A DNA stretch of 64,000 nucleotides from Lysinibacillus sp. B2A1 (lineage in GTDB: Bacteria > Bacillota > Bacilli > Bacillales_A > Planococcaceae), in NCBI GenBank assembly GCA_002973635.1, contig CP027224.1, positions 1,002,501 through 1,066,500 of the forward strand. Direction: 5' to 3'. Below the pieces are notes generated by a model. The model worked only from the letters and a program-made list of their open reading frames with translations. It was not told the origin of the DNA and searched no databases. A program made the translations under genes and the position numbers. This document shows positions 44,262 to 53,586 of this stretch, in pieces (position 1 is the stretch's first letter; the number at the start of each line of letters is the position of its first letter).

Positions 44262-46268
44262 ATGGAAATATATAAAGAGAGTGTAGCGCCATTTGCAGAC
44301 TATCAACAAGTCATACAGCTTAATCCTTTTGATGCAGTTGTATGTTTGAGAAAAGTTGATACAAAAGCGTTTGAAGTCGTTAATTTTAACGATAAACTAC
44401 CATCATTTATTGAGCTACAGGATGTGAATGCCACCAATGCCGAGCAATTTTTTCCAGAGCAATGCTGGCTGCAAATATCAGAAATATTACAGCAGGAACT
44501 AAACATGGATCTAAAACTAGAGATTTGTACAGGGAGCAAAGTAAAGACATTTATTGTCAATGTACAGCATCTAGAAAAATCAGTTGTGGCAGTTATTTTA
44601 CGTGAGACACATAATGATGTGGCGCCTTATTTGCAATTTGTGGAACAATATGTGAGTCCTGTGTTAACAACTGATGTTCAAGGTCGTATTGTACATCAGA
44701 ACTTTGCTGCCACTACTCTATTATCAAGTGGACATCACAACCTGGTAGGACGAAATATTTTTTCATTATTAGAAAGTAAGTATATCGATGAATTCAAATT
44801 ATTATTTGCAAAAACTGTTGAGGGTTCTGCTTTTGGTATGCCTAAATGCTTGCTTAAAGACCAATTGCTAAGTAATGAACCTTTTTACTTAAAGACTCAT
44901 CCAACCTACTTTAATGGTGAAATTATTGGTGTACATTTATTTGTAAAAGATGCCAATAGCTTTATGAATGATCAAGAATCTTTTTATTACCTAGCATTAA
45001 TGGATGAGTTAACGGGTATTTGGAACCGTAAAGCATTTAAAGAGCATTGGCTGCATCATTTAAATGATAAAAAGCATGAAAATAAACAAGCTGCACTTAT
45101 TTTAGTAGATATTGATCGCTTTAAAAAATTTAATGAATCCCTTGGTGAAGGTAAGGGCGATGAGCTGATGCGTATGTTTAGTCATAGACTTCGTGAACTG
45201 TGCTACTCAAAGTGCTCTCTTTATCGCTATAACAGTGATGAATTTATTTTTGTTCTAAAAGATGCAACCATCAATAAAATAGAAAAAACAGCAAACGCTA
45301 TATTAGATGCTCTTAAACAGCCGTTTATGATTGATGGACAGGAATATTTTATTAGTGTATCCATCGGTATTTCCCTTAGCCCAGCGGATGGCAAGGATTT
45401 AGAGACTCTAGTCCGTAAAGCAGATAAAGCCTTATTTTCTGTAAAAGAGCATGGACGTTCACACTATCGTTACTACCGAGAAGATATGATAACTGTTTTT
45501 CCTAACGAGGCATTAATGGAAGCGCACTTAAGACGTGCTATCGAATTTAATGAGCTAAGTATTCATTTACAGCCACAAATGGATTTAATGAATAATAGTA
45601 TCAATAGTTTTGAGGCATTGTTACGGTGGAATAATCGTAAATTTGGCTTTGTATCACCTGCACAATTTATACCCATTGCAGAGGCATCAGGCTTAATCAT
45701 TGAGATTGGCGATTGGATAATTGATGAGGTATGCCGCTATCAAAAGGAGTGGCAAATGAAAGGCTATCGTCCGGTACGAATTGCTGTGAATATCTCACCA
45801 AAGCAATTTAGAAAAGAAAATTTTGCTCGAAAGATTGAGGAAGCCTTAAAAAAATACAATGTCCCGCCTAAATTACTTGAAGTAGAAATTACGGAAAGCT
45901 CCATGACCAATGTTCATGAAACATTTTCTATTTTAACGGAATTGAAGCAATTAGGTGTCTATGTATCAGTTGATGATTTTGGTACTGGCTATTCCTCTTT
46001 AAGTTATTTAAAGCGCTATCCGATTGATATTATAAAAATTGACCAATCATTTATTGCAGACATTGCCAAAGATGATAAGAACGAGGCCATTATCAAGGCC
46101 ATTATTTCAATGTCTCATAATTTAGGCTTAGAGGTCGTTGCAGAAGGAATTGAGGAACCCTCCCAAGTTGATTTCCTCAAACGCCATCGATGCCAAAAAG
46201 GGCAAGGCTACTTATATAACAAGCCTTTACCTGTAGAAACCATAGTTGAACAATATTTTGTAAGTTAA
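44262..46268 (+). CDS. PAS-GGDEF-EAL cyclic-di-GMP phosphodiesterase, degenerate GGDEF
   Basis: This 668-residue protein has PAS-like sensing regions (to about residue 240), a GGDEF domain (about 245-410) and an EAL domain (about 420-665). The GGDEF signature is RYNSDEF, so cyclase activity is unlikely. The EAL motifs are intact: FEALLRWN, EITES, VDDFGTGYSSLSYL, DIIKIDQSFI and VAEGIE. It therefore probably breaks down c-di-GMP, with the GGDEF as a GTP-binding regulatory domain. ATG 44262 has GAGGG at 44252-44256. No membrane span is seen. It follows ppk by 29 bp and ends in a terminator. Confidence 0.88.
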   Translation: MEIYKESVAPFADYQQVIQLNPFDAVVCLRKVDTKAFEVVNFNDKLPSFIELQDVNATNAEQFFPEQCWLQISEILQQELNMDLKLEICTGSKVKTFIVNVQHLEKSVVAVILRETHNDVAPYLQFVEQYVSPVLTTDVQGRIVHQNFAATTLLSSGHHNLVGRNIFSLLESKYIDEFKLLFAKTVEGSAFGMPKCLLKDQLLSNEPFYLKTHPTYFNGEIIGVHLFVKDANSFMNDQESFYYLALMDELTGIWNRKAFKEHWLHHLNDKKHENKQAALILVDIDRFKKFNESLGEGKGDELMRMFSHRLRELCYSKCSLYRYNSDEFIFVLKDATINKIEKTANAILDALKQPFMIDGQEYFISVSIGISLSPADGKDLETLVRKADKALFSVKEHGRSHYRYYREDMITVFPNEALMEAHLRRAIEFNELSIHLQPQMDLMNNSINSFEALLRWNNRKFGFVSPAQFIPIAEASGLIIEIGDWIIDEVCRYQKEWQMKGYRPVRIAVNISPKQFRKENFARKIEEALKKYNVPPKLLEVEITESSMTNVHETFSILTELKQLGVYVSVDDFGTGYSSLSYLKRYPIDIIKIDQSFIADIAKDDKNEAIIKAIISMSHNLGLEVVAEGIEEPSQVDFLKRHRCQKGQGYLYNKPLPVETIVEQYFVS

Positions 46269-46280
46269 TAATGATCATTA

Positions 46281-46319
46281 AGTAGCACTTCATGAATTGT
46301 GAAGTGCTACTATTTTTTT
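46281..46319 (+). terminator. terminator after EAL gene
   Basis: AGTAGCACTTCA at 46281-46292 pairs with TGAAGTGCTACT at 46300-46311, then ATTTTTTT. Confidence 0.9.
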
Positions 46320-46334
46320 CTAGGATTATGGAAG

Positions 46335-46975
46335 AAGAGAATTGAATGAAAAAGAGTAGGGTTGAGCAGAAGAGTGGGTGAGCTGAGCGAAAAAGAGTGT
46401 GGCTGAGTAGAAAAGAGTGTGACTGAGTAGAAAAGTGGGCGAGCCGAGCGAAAGAGTGGAGGCTGAGCAGAAAAGTGGGTGAGCCGAGCGAAAAAGAGTG
46501 GAAGCGGAGCAGAAAAGTGGGCGAGCCGAGCGAAAGAGTGGAGGCTGAGCAGAAGAGTGGGCGAGCCGAGCGAAAAAGAGTGGAGGCTGAGCAGAAGAGT
46601 GGGTGAGCCGAGCGAAAAAGAGTGTGGCGGAGCAGAAAAGTGGGCGAGCCGAGCGAAAAAGAGTGGAAGCGGAGCAGAAGAGTGGGTGAGCTGAGCGAAA
46701 AAGAGTGGAGGCTGAGCAGAAGAGTGGGTGAGCTGAGCGAAAAAGAGTGGAGGCGGAGCAGAAAAGTGGGCGAGCCGAGCGAAAAAGAGTGTGGCGGAGC
46801 AGAAAAGTGGGTGAGCCGAGCGAAAAAGAGTGTGGCGGAGCAGAAAAGTGGGCGAGCCGAGCGAAAAAGAGTGGAAGCAGAGCAGAAAAGTGGGTGAGCT
46901 GAGCGAAAAAGAGTGGAGGCTGAGCGGAAAAGCGGGTGAGCTGAGCGAAAAAGTGGGAAGCCCGAGCGAAACTGA
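46335..46975. repeat. minisatellite array, ~15 units of about 42 bp
   Basis: The unit is a dimer of two related ~20-bp halves, GTGGGYGAGCYGAGCGAAAAA and GAGTGGAGGCTGAGCAGAAA. Most units are 42 bp and some are 40 because an A run varies. The array is strongly purine-rich on the plus strand (A and G about 85 percent by eye). A 42-bp unit keeps all frames open, so long frames on both strands here are spurious. It separates the EAL gene from the convergent tetR gene. Confidence 0.85.
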
Positions 46976-47017
46976 AGTCCAGAGACACTCGAGCATTAAT
47001 AAGACAGCTATAGATGA

Positions 47018-47644
47018 TTATTTGTTTTTTAATTTCATTCCATCCAATACGATAGCTGTGAATAGTGCCATCTGGGTAGCTAAATCAAAATCTTCATTAT
47101 GAATTAGCCAATCATAGACATTTGCCCGCATACAGCGCTGAATAATTGTCTGCATTTGTGTTACTTGTAAATCTTGTCGGAATTCCCCTTGCTGAACTCC
47201 TTCCACAATATATGAATTGATAATTTGAAAAATTTTTCGCTGTGGACTGATTAAATAATGGTCTTGTTCCACTTGATTTGTCATCGCAGCAGTATATACC
47301 GTCCGTAGCAAATCTTTACCTACAACATTTGTTAAATAGTTCATTTGTTCTTGATACAATATTAATATTTTTTCACTTGCTGGTAAGGAGTGGTTAATGG
47401 TCTTCTCTACAGTACTATAAAAACTATCGAGTTCTTTAAATTTTTCTAAAATCACATCGTATTTAGAGGGGAAATGCGTGTAAAATGTTCCTTTTGATAC
47501 ATGACATGCCTTTGTTATTTGATCAATGGAGACGTGCTCAAACCCATGTTTATTAAAGAGCTCTAAAGAAGTTTTTAATAGCCTCTCTCTTGTTTCCAAT
47601 GCTTTTTTTTGTCTATTAGTTAGTGTTTCCATAGCTTCTTGCAC
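47018..47644 (-). CDS. TetR/AcrR family transcriptional regulator
   Basis: This 208-residue repressor has the TetR DNA-binding domain: TRERLLKTSLELFNKHGFEHVSIDQITKACHVSKGTFYTHFPSKYDVI. A ligand-binding C-terminal domain of about 150 residues follows. It is divergent from an aldehyde/hydroxybutyrate dehydrogenase cluster, across a 420-bp gap holding two adjacent palindromes, so it probably controls that cluster. The start is either the GTG at 47644 or the ATG at 47632; GGAGG lies upstream but at a poor distance from both. Confidence 0.85.
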   Translation of the reverse strand: MQEAMETLTNRQKKALETRERLLKTSLELFNKHGFEHVSIDQITKACHVSKGTFYTHFPSKYDVILEKFKELDSFYSTVEKTINHSLPASEKILILYQEQMNYLTNVVGKDLLRTVYTAAMTNQVEQDHYLISPQRKIFQIINSYIVEGVQQGEFRQDLQVTQMQTIIQRCMRANVYDWLIHNEDFDLATQMALFTAIVLDGMKLKNK

Positions 47645-47730
47645 ATCCTCCGAAAAAAATTTCCGTCTAAAATATCAGAAATATTAAATTTATAATTGAC
47701 GGAATGGGATTTATTTGATTATGATTTAAT

Positions 47731-47756
47731 TGACCGCAGTCAATGACTTTAGTCAT
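47731..47756. promoter_or_regulatory. tandem palindromes, candidate TetR operator
   Basis: TGACCGCAGTCA (47731-47742, imperfect) is directly followed by ATGACTTTAGTCAT (47743-47756, perfect 6-2-6). TGAC-N4-GTCA is a common TetR-family site form. It lies about 90 bp from the tetR start and 310 bp before the aldehyde dehydrogenase. I see nothing else in this intergenic stretch. Confidence 0.6.
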
Positions 47757-48067
47757 CCAATATATCTTGTTATTCATGTTACGATAAATCGCTAGAATTG
47801 ACTAGTGCCTAGATATGAACAATAAAATATATTGCAGAAAGAGTGATTATTGTTATGAAAAGTATCCAATTGTGTAGATAGTCTTTCAATCTGCGAATTA
47901 CTTTTAACTCACAATAGTAGGCGAAAAAAATTTACTTTAAGAAACAATAGCTATTAAATTTTCAAAATAGTCGGAAAACATCCGACAAAAAGACCGCTAC
48001 GAAATAATTGGATAATATCTTGCTATTGAAGCATGTAAAATTAAACGATTTAAAGGAGGACAACAAT

Positions 48068-49587
48068 ATGACAACAGTACAAGAGGTTAAAACATTAACG
48101 CATTTTATTGGTGGGGAGCTAGTTGATGGGAAAAGTGGTCGTTTTGGTTCAGTATTCAATCCAACAACTGGTGATGTAATTGCTAAGGTACCACTAGCGA
48201 CAGCTGAGGAAACGCGAGGAGCTATTGAAAAGGCACAAGCAGCATTTCCGCAATGGCGAGATACGTCAGTCTCTAAACGTGCTGGGATTGTGCTAAAGTT
48301 TCGCAACCTTATTACTGAAAATATTGAGGAGCTGTTGCAAATTATTTGTACAGAGAGCGGTAAAACTTTGGAAGATGCCAAGGGGGAAATTACACGTGGT
48401 TTGGAGTCCATTGATTTAGCCATCGGTGCGCCACACCTAATGAAGGGGAGTATTCCGTAAATGTTGGTGGCGAAATTAATGCTTATTCAGCAAAGTACCC
48501 TTTAGGTGTAGTGGCAGCTATTTCACCTTTTAATTTTCCAATTATGGTGCCTTTAGCACAAACAAGTATGGCTGTTGCTGTTGGAAATGCTGTTGTGTTA
48601 AAAGCATCTGAACGTGTTCCAATGACTTCCTTATATGTAAGTGAGCTGTGGAAAAAAGCTGGATTACCTGACGGGATATGGACTGTGGTAAATGGCGATA
48701 AAGATGCGGTTAATGAACTATTAGAAAATCCGGCTGTACAGGCAATCTCTTTTGTTGGATCAACACCAGTTGCTAAGTACATCTATGAAACGGGTGCCAA
48801 ATACGGAAAAAGAGTGACCGCACTAGGTGGTGGTAAAAATAATATGGTTGTTATGCCAGATGCTGATCTAGAGCAGGTTGCTAACGCCTTTATTGGCGCA
48901 GCATATGGAGCGGCTTCTCAACGTTGTATGGCTATCTCAACGATTATGCCTGTTGGAAAGGATACGGCAGATAAACTTATCGAAATCTTAAAGGAAAAAA
49001 TCGCTAACTTAAAAGTTGGATCCTATACAAACCCAGAAACAGATTTCGGTCCAGTTATTTCACAGCAATCAAAAGAAGCAATAATTGCTGCGATTAATCG
49101 AGGAGAAGCTGAGGGTGCGACAGTTGTTTGTGATGGCCGAGATCTTGATATTGTAAAAGAATCGAAAGGTTTTTTTGTTGGCCCAACATTGTTCGATAAT
49201 GTAAAACCAGGGATGGAAATTTATGAACAAGAAATATTCGGCCCAGCTCGTAATGTTGTACGTGTTGATTCTTTAGAGGAAGCTATTCAACTTATTAATC
49301 AACATGAGCTTGGGAACGGTGTAACAATTTTTACGAATGATGGACTTGCAGCACGTAAGTTTACAACAGAAATAGATGTTGGAATGGTTGGTGTAAATGT
49401 ACCTATTCCAATCCCAGTTGGATATCATAATTTTGCTGGATTTAAAGGTTCTCGTTTTGGTGAAGGACATATGTTTGGACCAGATCAGGCACGCTTCTTT
49501 ACAAAAACAAAAACAATTTCAGAGCGTTGGATGACTGGCCATACTACATCAGCTTCTACATTTGCGTTTCCAAGCAATAATGACTAG
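48068..49587 (+). pseudogene. MmsA-like CoA-acylating aldehyde dehydrogenase, frameshifted
   Basis: The gene encodes a methylmalonate-semialdehyde-dehydrogenase-like enzyme of about 505 residues, split by one frameshift. Frame one (from ATG 48068, GGAGGA upstream) runs to GAPHLMKGSIP and stops at 48460. The second frame continues with VGGEINAYSAKYPLGVVAAISPFNFP, the NAD site SFVGSTPVA and the catalytic Cys in AASQRCMAIST. Adding one G to the GGGG run at 48445-48448 restores KGEYSVNVGGE, the expected sequence. It is either a real lesion or a homopolymer sequencing error. Confidence 0.85.
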
Positions 49588-49610
49588 TACAAGAATGGGA
49601 GGGGCTATGT

Positions 49611-50371
49611 TTGAAAGAAAAAACTGTATTTATTACAGGTGCAGCTCGTGGCATTGGTCTTGCCATTGCTCAAGCATTTGCTGAACAAGGTGCGCATGTG
49701 GTCATTACTGATAAGAATAAAGATTTATTACAAGAGGCAATCCAACAAAATCCTCAACTAACAGCCTACACATGTGATGTAACAGATGAACAGGCAATTT
49801 GCGATGCGATTGCTTTTACTGTTAAGAAATTTGAGACTATAGATATTTTAGTAAATAATGCTGGGTTTCAACATGTTTCTCTAATTGAGGATTTCGCAAC
49901 AGAAATCTTCGAATCCATGCAGAAGGTAATGCTAGTTGCACCTTTTGTAGCCATGAAGTACGCATTACCACATATGAAAAAGAATAATTATGGACGTATT
50001 ATTAATATGGCCTCTATTAATGGTGTTATTGGTTTTGCAGGTAAGGCTGGATATAATGCAGCAAAGCATGGTGTTATTGGTCTAACAAAAGTGGCAGCGC
50101 TAGAGGTTGCCACTAACGGAATAACAGTGAATGCGATTTGCCCAGGATATGTGGATACAGATTTAGTACGTCAACAATTTTCAGATTTAGCTAAAACGAG
50201 GGGATAGAAGTAGCCGAAGTATTGGAGCAAGTGCTTTTTCCCCTCGTTCCTCAAAAACGTCTGCTCGATGTAACTGAAATTACGGGTCTTGCCCTTTATT
50301 TAGCGAGTGATATGGCAAAGGGTGTCACTGGGCAAGCACTAATCTTAGATGGTGGATATACAGCACAATAG
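49611..50371 (+). pseudogene. 3-hydroxybutyrate dehydrogenase-like SDR, frameshifted
   Basis: This short-chain dehydrogenase has FITGAARGIGLAIAQAFAEQGA, NNAGFQH, a Ser in INMASINGVIGF and catalytic YNAAKHG. It starts with TTG after GGGAGGGG. The frame stops after DLAKTRG at 50207. Adding one G to the GGGG run at 50200-50203 restores TRGIEVAEVLEQVLFPLVPQKRLL and carries the frame to LILDGGYTAQ and a stop at 50369-50371, the expected C terminus. The repaired product would be about 253 residues, normal for the family. Confidence 0.85.
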
Positions 50372-50387
50372 CTTAGGAGGGAGCACC

Positions 50388-51572
50388 ATGATTCAAACAA
50401 AAACAATCTTTACCGTTCATTCGCCAGCAACTATTGTCTATGGCAGAGACGCATTTGAGGAAGTTGGGGTGTATGCAAAAAAGTTGGGGAACAAGGCACT
50501 TATAATAAGCGATCCAATTATGGACAGTTTAGGCTTTGTCAACCAATGCCGAACCTATTTAAAGGCACAAGGATTGGAAGCGGTATCATTCATTGGTGTA
50601 ACAACAGAGCCAGTGGATACGTATGTTGCTGAAGGACTGGATGTTTTACAAGCTGAAGGCTGTGATGTCATCATTTCGGTTGGTGGTGGGAGCTGTATCG
50701 ACACAGGGAAAGCGATTGCTGTGGTGGCAACAAATGGTGGCTATATAGGGGATTATATGAAAATGCTAAAAATCGCAGAGCAGGCACCTATTCCTCATAT
50801 TGCAATTCCGACAACAGCAGGCACTGGCTCTGAGGCGACAGATGCAACAGTTATAACTAACACACAGAATGATGTGAAAATGATGATTAAGCAACCTGCT
50901 TTTATGCCAACCATTGCTATTGTTGATCCCGTATTAACGGTTACCTCTCCTCCTGCTATTACAGCAGCGACAGGTATTGATGCATTGAGCCATGCGATTG
51001 AGAGCTATTTATCTCGCTTAGCTCATCCCTTTTCGAATGTCCTGGCATTATCAGCTATGGAATTAATCGTCAATAATATACTCAAGGTTTATGAACATGG
51101 TGATGATCTTGATGCACGAGAAGCCATGTCACTCGGTTCCCTGCAGGCGGGCCTGTCATTCTCTAATGCATCCGTTGCTTTAGTGCATGGTATGTCCCGT
51201 CCAATTGGGGCTTTATTCCATGTGCCACACGGAATATCAAATGCTATGCTTTTACCAGTAGTTTTGGAGTTTTCTAAGGATGCCTGCATTAATCAGCTCG
51301 CAGACCTCGGTGAATTTTTTAATAAAGATAAGAAATTACTAACGAAGGAAGAGCTCGCTGATTTAGCGATTATTTCTATTAAAGAGATGTGTAAAAAAAT
51401 GAATATTGGTAATTTAAAACATTGGGGAATTGAGGAAGATGCCTTTTATGCGGCTATCCCCAAAATGACCATTGATGCAATTGCTAGTGGAAGCCCAGGA
51501 AATAATCCTAAAATACCTACAGAAGAAGAGCTAAGAGAGCTTTATAAAAAGGCCTATTATTATAAGTTTTAG
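50388..51572 (+). CDS. iron-containing alcohol dehydrogenase
   Basis: This 394-residue group III alcohol dehydrogenase has IVYGRDAFEEVG, the NAD-site SVGGGSCIDTGKAIAV and TTAGTGSEATDATVI. Metal ligands are in GIDALSHAIESYLSR and LVHGMSRPIGALFHVPHGISNAM. It reduces or oxidises short-chain or 4-hydroxy acids; the substrate is not defined. AGGAGG at 50375-50380 fixes the ATG at 50388, 16 bp after the SDR stop. It probably forms an operon with the two frameshifted dehydrogenases and ends in a terminator. Confidence 0.88.
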   Translation: MIQTKTIFTVHSPATIVYGRDAFEEVGVYAKKLGNKALIISDPIMDSLGFVNQCRTYLKAQGLEAVSFIGVTTEPVDTYVAEGLDVLQAEGCDVIISVGGGSCIDTGKAIAVVATNGGYIGDYMKMLKIAEQAPIPHIAIPTTAGTGSEATDATVITNTQNDVKMMIKQPAFMPTIAIVDPVLTVTSPPAITAATGIDALSHAIESYLSRLAHPFSNVLALSAMELIVNNILKVYEHGDDLDAREAMSLGSLQAGLSFSNASVALVHGMSRPIGALFHVPHGISNAMLLPVVLEFSKDACINQLADLGEFFNKDKKLLTKEELADLAIISIKEMCKKMNIGNLKHWGIEEDAFYAAIPKMTIDAIASGSPGNNPKIPTEEELRELYKKAYYYKF

Positions 51573-51628
51573 TTAATCAAGTGATTGAGGGAGCTTTAAA
51601 TAGATAATTGGTAAATTTTGAACTGCCG

Positions 51629-51664
51629 AAAGAACTATTCAAGAGTCTTGAATGGTTCTTTTTT
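51629..51664 (+). terminator. terminator after Fe-ADH
   Basis: AAGAACTATTCAAGA at 51630-51644 pairs with TCTTGAATGGTTCTT at 51646-51660, then T. Confidence 0.85.
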
Positions 51665-51749
51665 ATGTAGAAGATAAAAAAGGTATATTGATTTTTTGAA
51701 TCTTTGCAGAATTAATATGACATATACGAGCAAATATAGTAATATTAAT

Positions 51750-51765
51750 ATGAATCATCATTCAT
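51750..51765. promoter_or_regulatory. FadR-like palindrome upstream of fadH
   Basis: ATGAAT-CATC-ATTCAT is a perfect 6-4-6 palindrome 21 bp before the fadH start. B. subtilis fadH is controlled by FadR, whose box I recall as TGAATGA-N4-TCATTCA; this site has the TGAAT/ATTCA arms only. It is a candidate acyl-CoA-responsive operator. Confidence 0.5.
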
Positions 51766-51786
51766 TTTTGTGAAGGGGGAAATGGT

Positions 51787-52554
51787 ATGTTGCAGGGGAA
51801 AACAATTATTATTACGGGTGGATCAAGTGGAATGGGACTTTATATGGCTAAGACCTTTGTAGCCGAAGGAGCGAATGTTGTTATTACAGGACGGAATGAA
51901 GAACGCTTAGCAGAGGCAAAGAACTTTATTTTAGAGGCTGGCACTTCAATTGAGACCTTCCAAATGGATGTACGAGTGCCAGAGCATGCAGAGGCGATGC
52001 TAGCATTTACTATTGAAAAATTTGGACAGGTTGATGGACTTGTGAATAATGCTGCTGGCAATTTTATCGTACGCGCGGAAGACTTATCACCGAATGGCTG
52101 GAGGGCTGTTGTTGATATTGTGTTAAATGGTACATTCTTCTGTTCTTCTGTTGTTGGTAAGTATTGGATTCAACATAATATTAAAGGAGCCATTTTGAAT
52201 ATGGTTGCAACTTATGCGTGGAATGCTGGTGCTGGCGTTATTCATTCAGCAGCTGCTAAAGCGGGTGTATTATCATTAACGAGAACACTAGCTGTTGAAT
52301 GGGGGAAACAGTACGGGATTCGAGTGAATGCAATTGCGCCAGGTCCAATTGAGCGTACAGGGGGTGCAGAAAGGCTTTGGGAATCTGAGGCAGCAGCTGC
52401 TCGTACATTAGATTCTGTACCATTAGGGCGTACAGGAACCCCTGAGGAAATTGCTGACTTGGCAACATTCATGCTTTCTGATAAAGCTAGCTATATGAAT
52501 GGTGAATGTGTGACGCTTGATGGTGGACAATGGCTTAATCAATATCCATTCTAA
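51787..52554 (+). CDS. fadH: 2,4-dienoyl-CoA reductase, FadH-like SDR
   Basis: This 255-residue short-chain dehydrogenase has ITGGSSGMGLYMAKTFVAEGA, NNAAGNFIVRAEDLS and WRAVVDIVLNGTFFCS. MVATYAWNAGAGVIHSAAAKAGVL replaces the classical YxxxK region, and the end is DGGQWLNQYPF. These match B. subtilis FadH (YkuF), which reduces 2,4-dienoyl-CoA in unsaturated fatty acid beta-oxidation. AAGGGGG precedes the ATG. A palindrome resembling a FadR site lies upstream. The next gene is 67 bp downstream. Confidence 0.9.
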   Translation: MLQGKTIIITGGSSGMGLYMAKTFVAEGANVVITGRNEERLAEAKNFILEAGTSIETFQMDVRVPEHAEAMLAFTIEKFGQVDGLVNNAAGNFIVRAEDLSPNGWRAVVDIVLNGTFFCSSVVGKYWIQHNIKGAILNMVATYAWNAGAGVIHSAAAKAGVLSLTRTLAVEWGKQYGIRVNAIAPGPIERTGGAERLWESEAAAARTLDSVPLGRTGTPEEIADLATFMLSDKASYMNGECVTLDGGQWLNQYPF

Positions 52555-52621
52555 ACAAAATAAGTTGCATAATGAAGAGTCGGATTGACGCATACTAAGG
52601 GTAAAGAAAGGAGTTTTGCCA

Positions 52622-52861
52622 ATGGGTATGTGGTTAATACCGGCTCTTATTGCCATTACAATCATTTCCGTTATTTCTTTTGTGTCAACACTAAAGATTG
52701 CGAAAATGACCTCTGAACGGAAGTCTGAAAACGATACACCGATTTCAGAAACGGTTGAAGAGTATGCAACAATGCTAAACCCCATTGTATGGGTCTATAT
52801 CATTTTTTTACTTTTCTTAGGGATCATGATTTTTTATTACTGGAGTCAGGCCGGCTATTAA
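52622..52861 (+). CDS. small membrane protein, 79 aa
   Basis: This 79-residue protein has two hydrophobic helices: MWLIPALIAITIISVISFVS at residues 3-22 and VWVYIIFLLFLGIMIFYYW near the C terminus. A polar segment TSERKSENDTPISETVEEY lies between them. GAAAGGAG at 52606-52613 supports the ATG at 52622. I do not recognise a family. It may be cotranscribed with fadH and is followed by a terminator. Confidence 0.75.
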   Translation: MGMWLIPALIAITIISVISFVSTLKIAKMTSERKSENDTPISETVEEYATMLNPIVWVYIIFLLFLGIMIFYYWSQAGY

Positions 52862-52870
52862 AACTGTTAT

Positions 52871-52905
52871 CTTCATTCAGATGTATGTCTGAATGAAGGT
52901 CCTTT
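52871..52905 (+). terminator. terminator after small membrane protein
   Basis: CTTCATTCAGA at 52871-52881 pairs with TCTGAATGAAG at 52888-52898, then GTCCTTTTT. Confidence 0.75.
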
Positions 52906-53079
52906 TTATGATTTTTTCTTTTCAACTTACGTCTTAGTTTAGTTCAAAGCAATAAAATCATTCGTGGTTCTTTAAAAACTCTTCTCTACCTTGTCGTGGT
53001 CATATAAGGAAAAGTTATGATATGATAAAAAGGAAGCACCCTGTTCTGCATAGTAAGGACAGAAAAGGAGAAGAAGTTC

Positions 53080-53520
53080 ATGATTTCAACTAACAGCAAA
53101 GACTTATTAGCAATGCCAATTAGTGATTTTATTATTTCATCTGAAAAGGTTGCACATGTACAAAGTGGGAATAGTGCGGAGCATGCACTCCTTGTACTTA
53201 CACGTACAGGGTATTCGTCAATACCTGTTTTAGATTTGAAATACCGGCTTCAAGGGTTACTAAGCATGAAGATGATTACAGAATCCATACTTGGACTCGA
53301 ACATATTGAATATGAAAAGCTGCCTGATATTAAAGTGGATACAATTATGGACAAAGATATTGCTGTATTAAAGTTAACAGATACTTTTCAGCGAGCTCTC
53401 GATTTAGTGATTAATCATGCCTTTTTATGTGTTGTGGATGAAGAAGGTACATTTGCAGGGATTTTAACGAGACGTGTGATTTTAAAGCAGTTGAAAAAAT
53501 ATATTTATCTAAAAGAGTAG
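53080..53520 (+). CDS. darB: c-di-AMP-binding CBS protein, DarB/CbpB (YkuL)
   Basis: This 146-residue protein is a pair of CBS motifs: VAHVQSGNSAEHALLVLTRTGYSSIPVLDLKYRLQGLL, then IMDKDIAVLKLTDTFQRALDLVINHAFLCVVDEEGTFAGILTRR. It closely follows B. subtilis YkuL (DarB), which binds cyclic-di-AMP and, when free, stimulates Rel and pyruvate carboxylase. AAGGAG precedes the ATG. It lies directly before ccpC, as in B. subtilis. The presence of a Ktr potassium channel in the same window fits c-di-AMP and potassium homeostasis. Confidence 0.88.
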   Translation: MISTNSKDLLAMPISDFIISSEKVAHVQSGNSAEHALLVLTRTGYSSIPVLDLKYRLQGLLSMKMITESILGLEHIEYEKLPDIKVDTIMDKDIAVLKLTDTFQRALDLVINHAFLCVVDEEGTFAGILTRRVILKQLKKYIYLKE

Positions 53521-53526
53521 TAGGTT

Positions 53527-53566
53527 AAGAGGGGGACTCAGATGAAAATCATGAGACCCTCTTTGC
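53527..53566 (+). terminator. possible terminator between darB and ccpC
   Basis: AAGAGGG...ACTCA pairs imperfectly with ATGAGA...CCCTCTT, followed by TTGCTT. It may reduce read-through into ccpC. Confidence 0.5.
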
Positions 53567-53586
53567 TTGTATTGGAGGTTTACTGA

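Noticed and set aside
46335..46975. CRISPR-like regular repetition
   Set aside because: The units are directly adjacent with no unique spacers and no cas genes nearby.
46310..46996. Overlapping long reading frames on the minus strand (228 and 220 residues) rich in SLGSPTFLL and FARL repeats
   Set aside because: They exist because the repeat unit is mostly 42 bp and so keeps every frame open. Composition is low complexity, there is no ribosome site, and overlapping frames are equally long.
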